A stretch of DNA of 64,000 bases from Actinomadura sp. WMMA1423 (GTDB taxonomy: Bacteria; Actinomycetota; Actinomycetes; Streptosporangiales; Streptosporangiaceae), in NCBI RefSeq assembly GCF_006547145.1, contig NZ_CP041244.1, positions 682,001 to 746,000 on the forward strand, in the 5' to 3' direction. Under the pieces are notes generated by a model. That model was not told the origin of the DNA. It was given only the letters and a program-made list of their open reading frames with translations, and did not search any database. Both the position numbers and the translations under genes were made by a program. Below are positions 62,555 to 64,000 of this stretch, in pieces (the stretch's first letter is position 1; the number at the start of each line of letters is the position of its first letter).

Positions 62555-62883
62555 CAGAGCCTCCGCAGCGTGCCGGTACGGTCGTCGACGAGCCGGTCGA
62601 GCTGCTTGGCGACGAGGTCGTGATGGTTGGCTCGCAGGTGGTCCGCCAGGTCGGCGACCTGGGCCAGGACTTCGCCGTAGCCGAGGACGGCCCGTTCCCG
62701 CTGCTCGTCGGCGATGACCTTGGCGGCGCGGGCCCGGCGCGCGTCGTCGAACGCGGCGTCCGCGCGCATCTGCTCCGCGGTGAGCTTGCGGTTCAGGACC
62801 CTCTGGTCGCACAGCAGGATCACGATGACTCCGGCTGCCACGACCAGCACGAACAGCAGTGGGATGGTCGCGCCGCCCGCCAT
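62554..62883 (-). CDS. Membrane-anchored coiled-coil protein
   Basis: 109 residues from ATG 62883. Membrane helix IPLLFVLVVAAGVIVILLCD, then a coiled coil (LTAEQMRADAAFDDARRARA AKVIADEQRER). Not recognised. Confidence 0.6.
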   Translation of the reverse strand: MAGGATIPLLFVLVVAAGVIVILLCDQRVLNRKLTAEQMRADAAFDDARRARAAKVIADEQRERAVLGYGEVLAQVADLADHLRANHHDLVAKQLDRLVDDRTGTLRRL

Positions 62884-62884
62884 G

Positions 62885-63478
62885 TCAGCGGCCCTCCGGG
62901 GTCCGCGCGGGGCCGGCGAGCGGCTGGGGGCCGGTGCCGTTGCCGGCGACAAGGACGCCGGGGCCGGCGTTCACGGCGGCCGGGGTGCCCTGGGAGGGGG
63001 TTCCGCCCGGCGGGGTGCTGTTCGCGGGGGCGGCGAGTTCGAGCGCGGCCGGCGCGTGCGTGCGCAGGACTCGCTCCAGGTCATGCGCGGCGAGTTCGGC
63101 GTCGCGCTGCGCCTGGGTGTGGCTGCCGGCGTCGCTGGTGGCGTCCTTCGCCGCCGTGTCGTACCGGCCGATCTCCTCGCGGAGGGAGGCGATCTCGCGT
63201 TCCTTGGCGGCGCGGAACTCCGCGATCTCCCGCTCCCGCTCGGCGATCATCTCCTCGCGGGCTGCGACCTGCCGGAGGTGCTCCTCGGCGTCCTGGCGGC
63301 GGGCCTGGGCCTGCTGGCCGTGATGGACGACGGCGTTGCGCTTGTCGGCCAGGAGCGCCGCCACGGCGGGCCCGGTCTCGGGCGACTGGAACATCGGCGC
63401 GGTCGGCGCCGGACTGTGCGCGGACGACTGCGGAGGGTGCTGGTTGTCGCGCGGGCGGTTCTTCACGATGTGCTCCAA
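62885..63478 (-). CDS. Coiled-coil protein with low-complexity ends
   Basis: 197 residues from TTG 63478 behind CCTTGGAGC-type context. The middle (HHGQQAQARRQDAEEHLRQV AAREEMIAEREREIAEFRAA KEREIASLREEIG) is a long charged coiled coil; the ends are Pro/Ala/Thr-rich. Separated from the membrane gene by one base. Not recognised. Confidence 0.6.
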   Translation of the reverse strand: MEHIVKNRPRDNQHPPQSSAHSPAPTAPMFQSPETGPAVAALLADKRNAVVHHGQQAQARRQDAEEHLRQVAAREEMIAEREREIAEFRAAKEREIASLREEIGRYDTAAKDATSDAGSHTQAQRDAELAAHDLERVLRTHAPAALELAAPANSTPPGGTPSQGTPAAVNAGPGVLVAGNGTGPQPLAGPARTPEGR

Positions 63479-63488
63479 GGGGTTTCGT

Positions 63489-64000
63489 CTAGTGGTCGCG
63501 GGTCAAGGGCGCGTGCGGGTCCGCGGGGAGGTGCCCGTGCCACGCCTGGGCGAGCCGCCGGATCATGTCCGCGCGGCAGTTCACGAGCCTCAGCGGGCCC
63601 CACTGGTTGCTGTGCTCGTCGACGAGCTGGATGTGGAGGACCCGGATGCGGTCGAGGCGCCTGGTTGCGGCGTCGAGGGCGGCCTCGGCGGGGTCGGGGC
63701 CGCATGCGGCGCGGGCGAGGATCGCGGTGAGCGCGCCGGAGTCGGTGGTGACGGCGATCGAGTTGAGGGCGTCGCGCAGGGTGGCGCCGTGCTCGCCGTC
63801 GAGATGGTCGATGACGTCGTCCAGCTCCTTCGCGGCGCGCTCGGCGACGTCGAGGAGATCGTCCAGGGCGGGCCGATCGACCGACTCCGGCAGGGTGTCG
63901 GGGAACGTCTCGGCGAGTCGCGCCGCGGCGCATTGCAGGCAGTCACCCGAGTTCGGGTGCCACGCGAGGTGGCGGGCGAGCCGGGCCCGCGTCTCCTGCA
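63489..64000 (-). CDS. Helical protein, 5' end outside the window
   Basis: The frame is open from the right edge to TAG 63491-63489, 169 residues in the window. It reads ETRARLARHLAWHPNSGDCL, then LDDLLDVAERAAKELDDVID HLDGEHGATLRDALNSIA and ends MIRRLAQAWHGHLPADPHAP. The first window codon boundary is preceded by NTG, so the start may be the very next bases. DCLQCAA could bind metal. Not recognised. Confidence 0.6.
   Translation of the reverse strand, partial: QETRARLARHLAWHPNSGDCLQCAAARLAETFPDTLPESVDRPALDDLLDVAERAAKELDDVIDHLDGEHGATLRDALNSIAVTTDSGALTAILARAACGPDPAEAALDAATRRLDRIRVLHIQLVDEHSNQWGPLRLVNCRADMIRRLAQAWHGHLPADPHAPLTRDH

Overview
The window is one continuous stretch of a high-GC tailed-phage genome (siphovirus type, free phage or prophage), almost all of it read right-to-left on the minus strand. 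GTG and TTG starts, overlapping ATGA/GTGA junctions, codon use, actinobacterial DnaA boxes (TTGTCCACA), an Lsr2-type DNA-binding protein and ReqiPepy6 Gp37-like and Mu-like head proteins point to an actinobacterial host, probably Streptomyces or a relative. No integrase, DNA polymerase, primase, helicase or separate endolysin is visible; these may lie outside the window. I saw no tRNA, rRNA, CRISPR array or insertion sequence.

Region 1 (1-28.4 kb) is the virion operon in the usual order when read right to left: terminase large subunit, portal, MuF-like minor head protein, protease/scaffold, DUF2190 decoration protein, gpT-like major capsid protein, small head proteins, a repeat-built fibre protein, head-tail connectors, major tail protein, a frameshifted tail-assembly-chaperone pair, a 1582-residue tape measure with two peptidoglycan-hydrolase domains, Dit-like and Gp37-like tail-tip proteins, and several receptor/adhesin proteins including a GH26-like hydrolase. 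Two small plus-strand genes (2251-2676 and 23084-23233) interrupt this operon. Hairpins sharing GGGCATGCGAAAGCCC or a close variant lie upstream of the terminase, capsid and major-tail genes.

Region 2 (28.1-38.5 kb) is an accessory and control zone with genes on both strands: a helical cargo protein, a lipoprotein, a divergent gene pair driven from a ~95-bp inverted repeat, HTH regulators, a DUF932 operon preceded by hairpins, and two isolated cargo genes that could act in host takeover or superinfection control. A 25-bp operator is shared by an HTH gene and the DUF932 gene.

Region 3 (38.4-49.1 kb) is a tight minus-strand run of small early genes joined by start/stop overlaps: DUF6221 proteins, zinc-binding small proteins, an RNA ligase, a probable terminase small subunit, membrane proteins and an XRE regulator. 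Region 4 (49.1-52.5 kb) holds four ~33-bp direct repeats, two perfect DnaA boxes, a winged-helix gene, a divergent plus-strand HTH gene and about 1 kb of degenerate repeats; it is my best candidate for a replication origin. Region 5 (52.5-64 kb) has a sigma-like factor, XRE and LexA-like regulators, a TerF-like vWA protein, an Lsr2-like protein, a 600-bp intergenic zone of nine consecutive strong hairpins, and an IS110-transposase-like (HhH) protein gene.

The most unusual signal is inside and beside that last gene. Eight stem-loops in its coding region (60520-60631 and 61083-61470) have different but self-complementary arms and loops of exactly 30 nt with fixed positions (G1, GG12-13, CG18-19, TG29-30). 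They recur at 60-bp spacing and fall in two different reading frames of the gene, so the constraint seems to act on DNA or RNA rather than protein. Their role is unknown.
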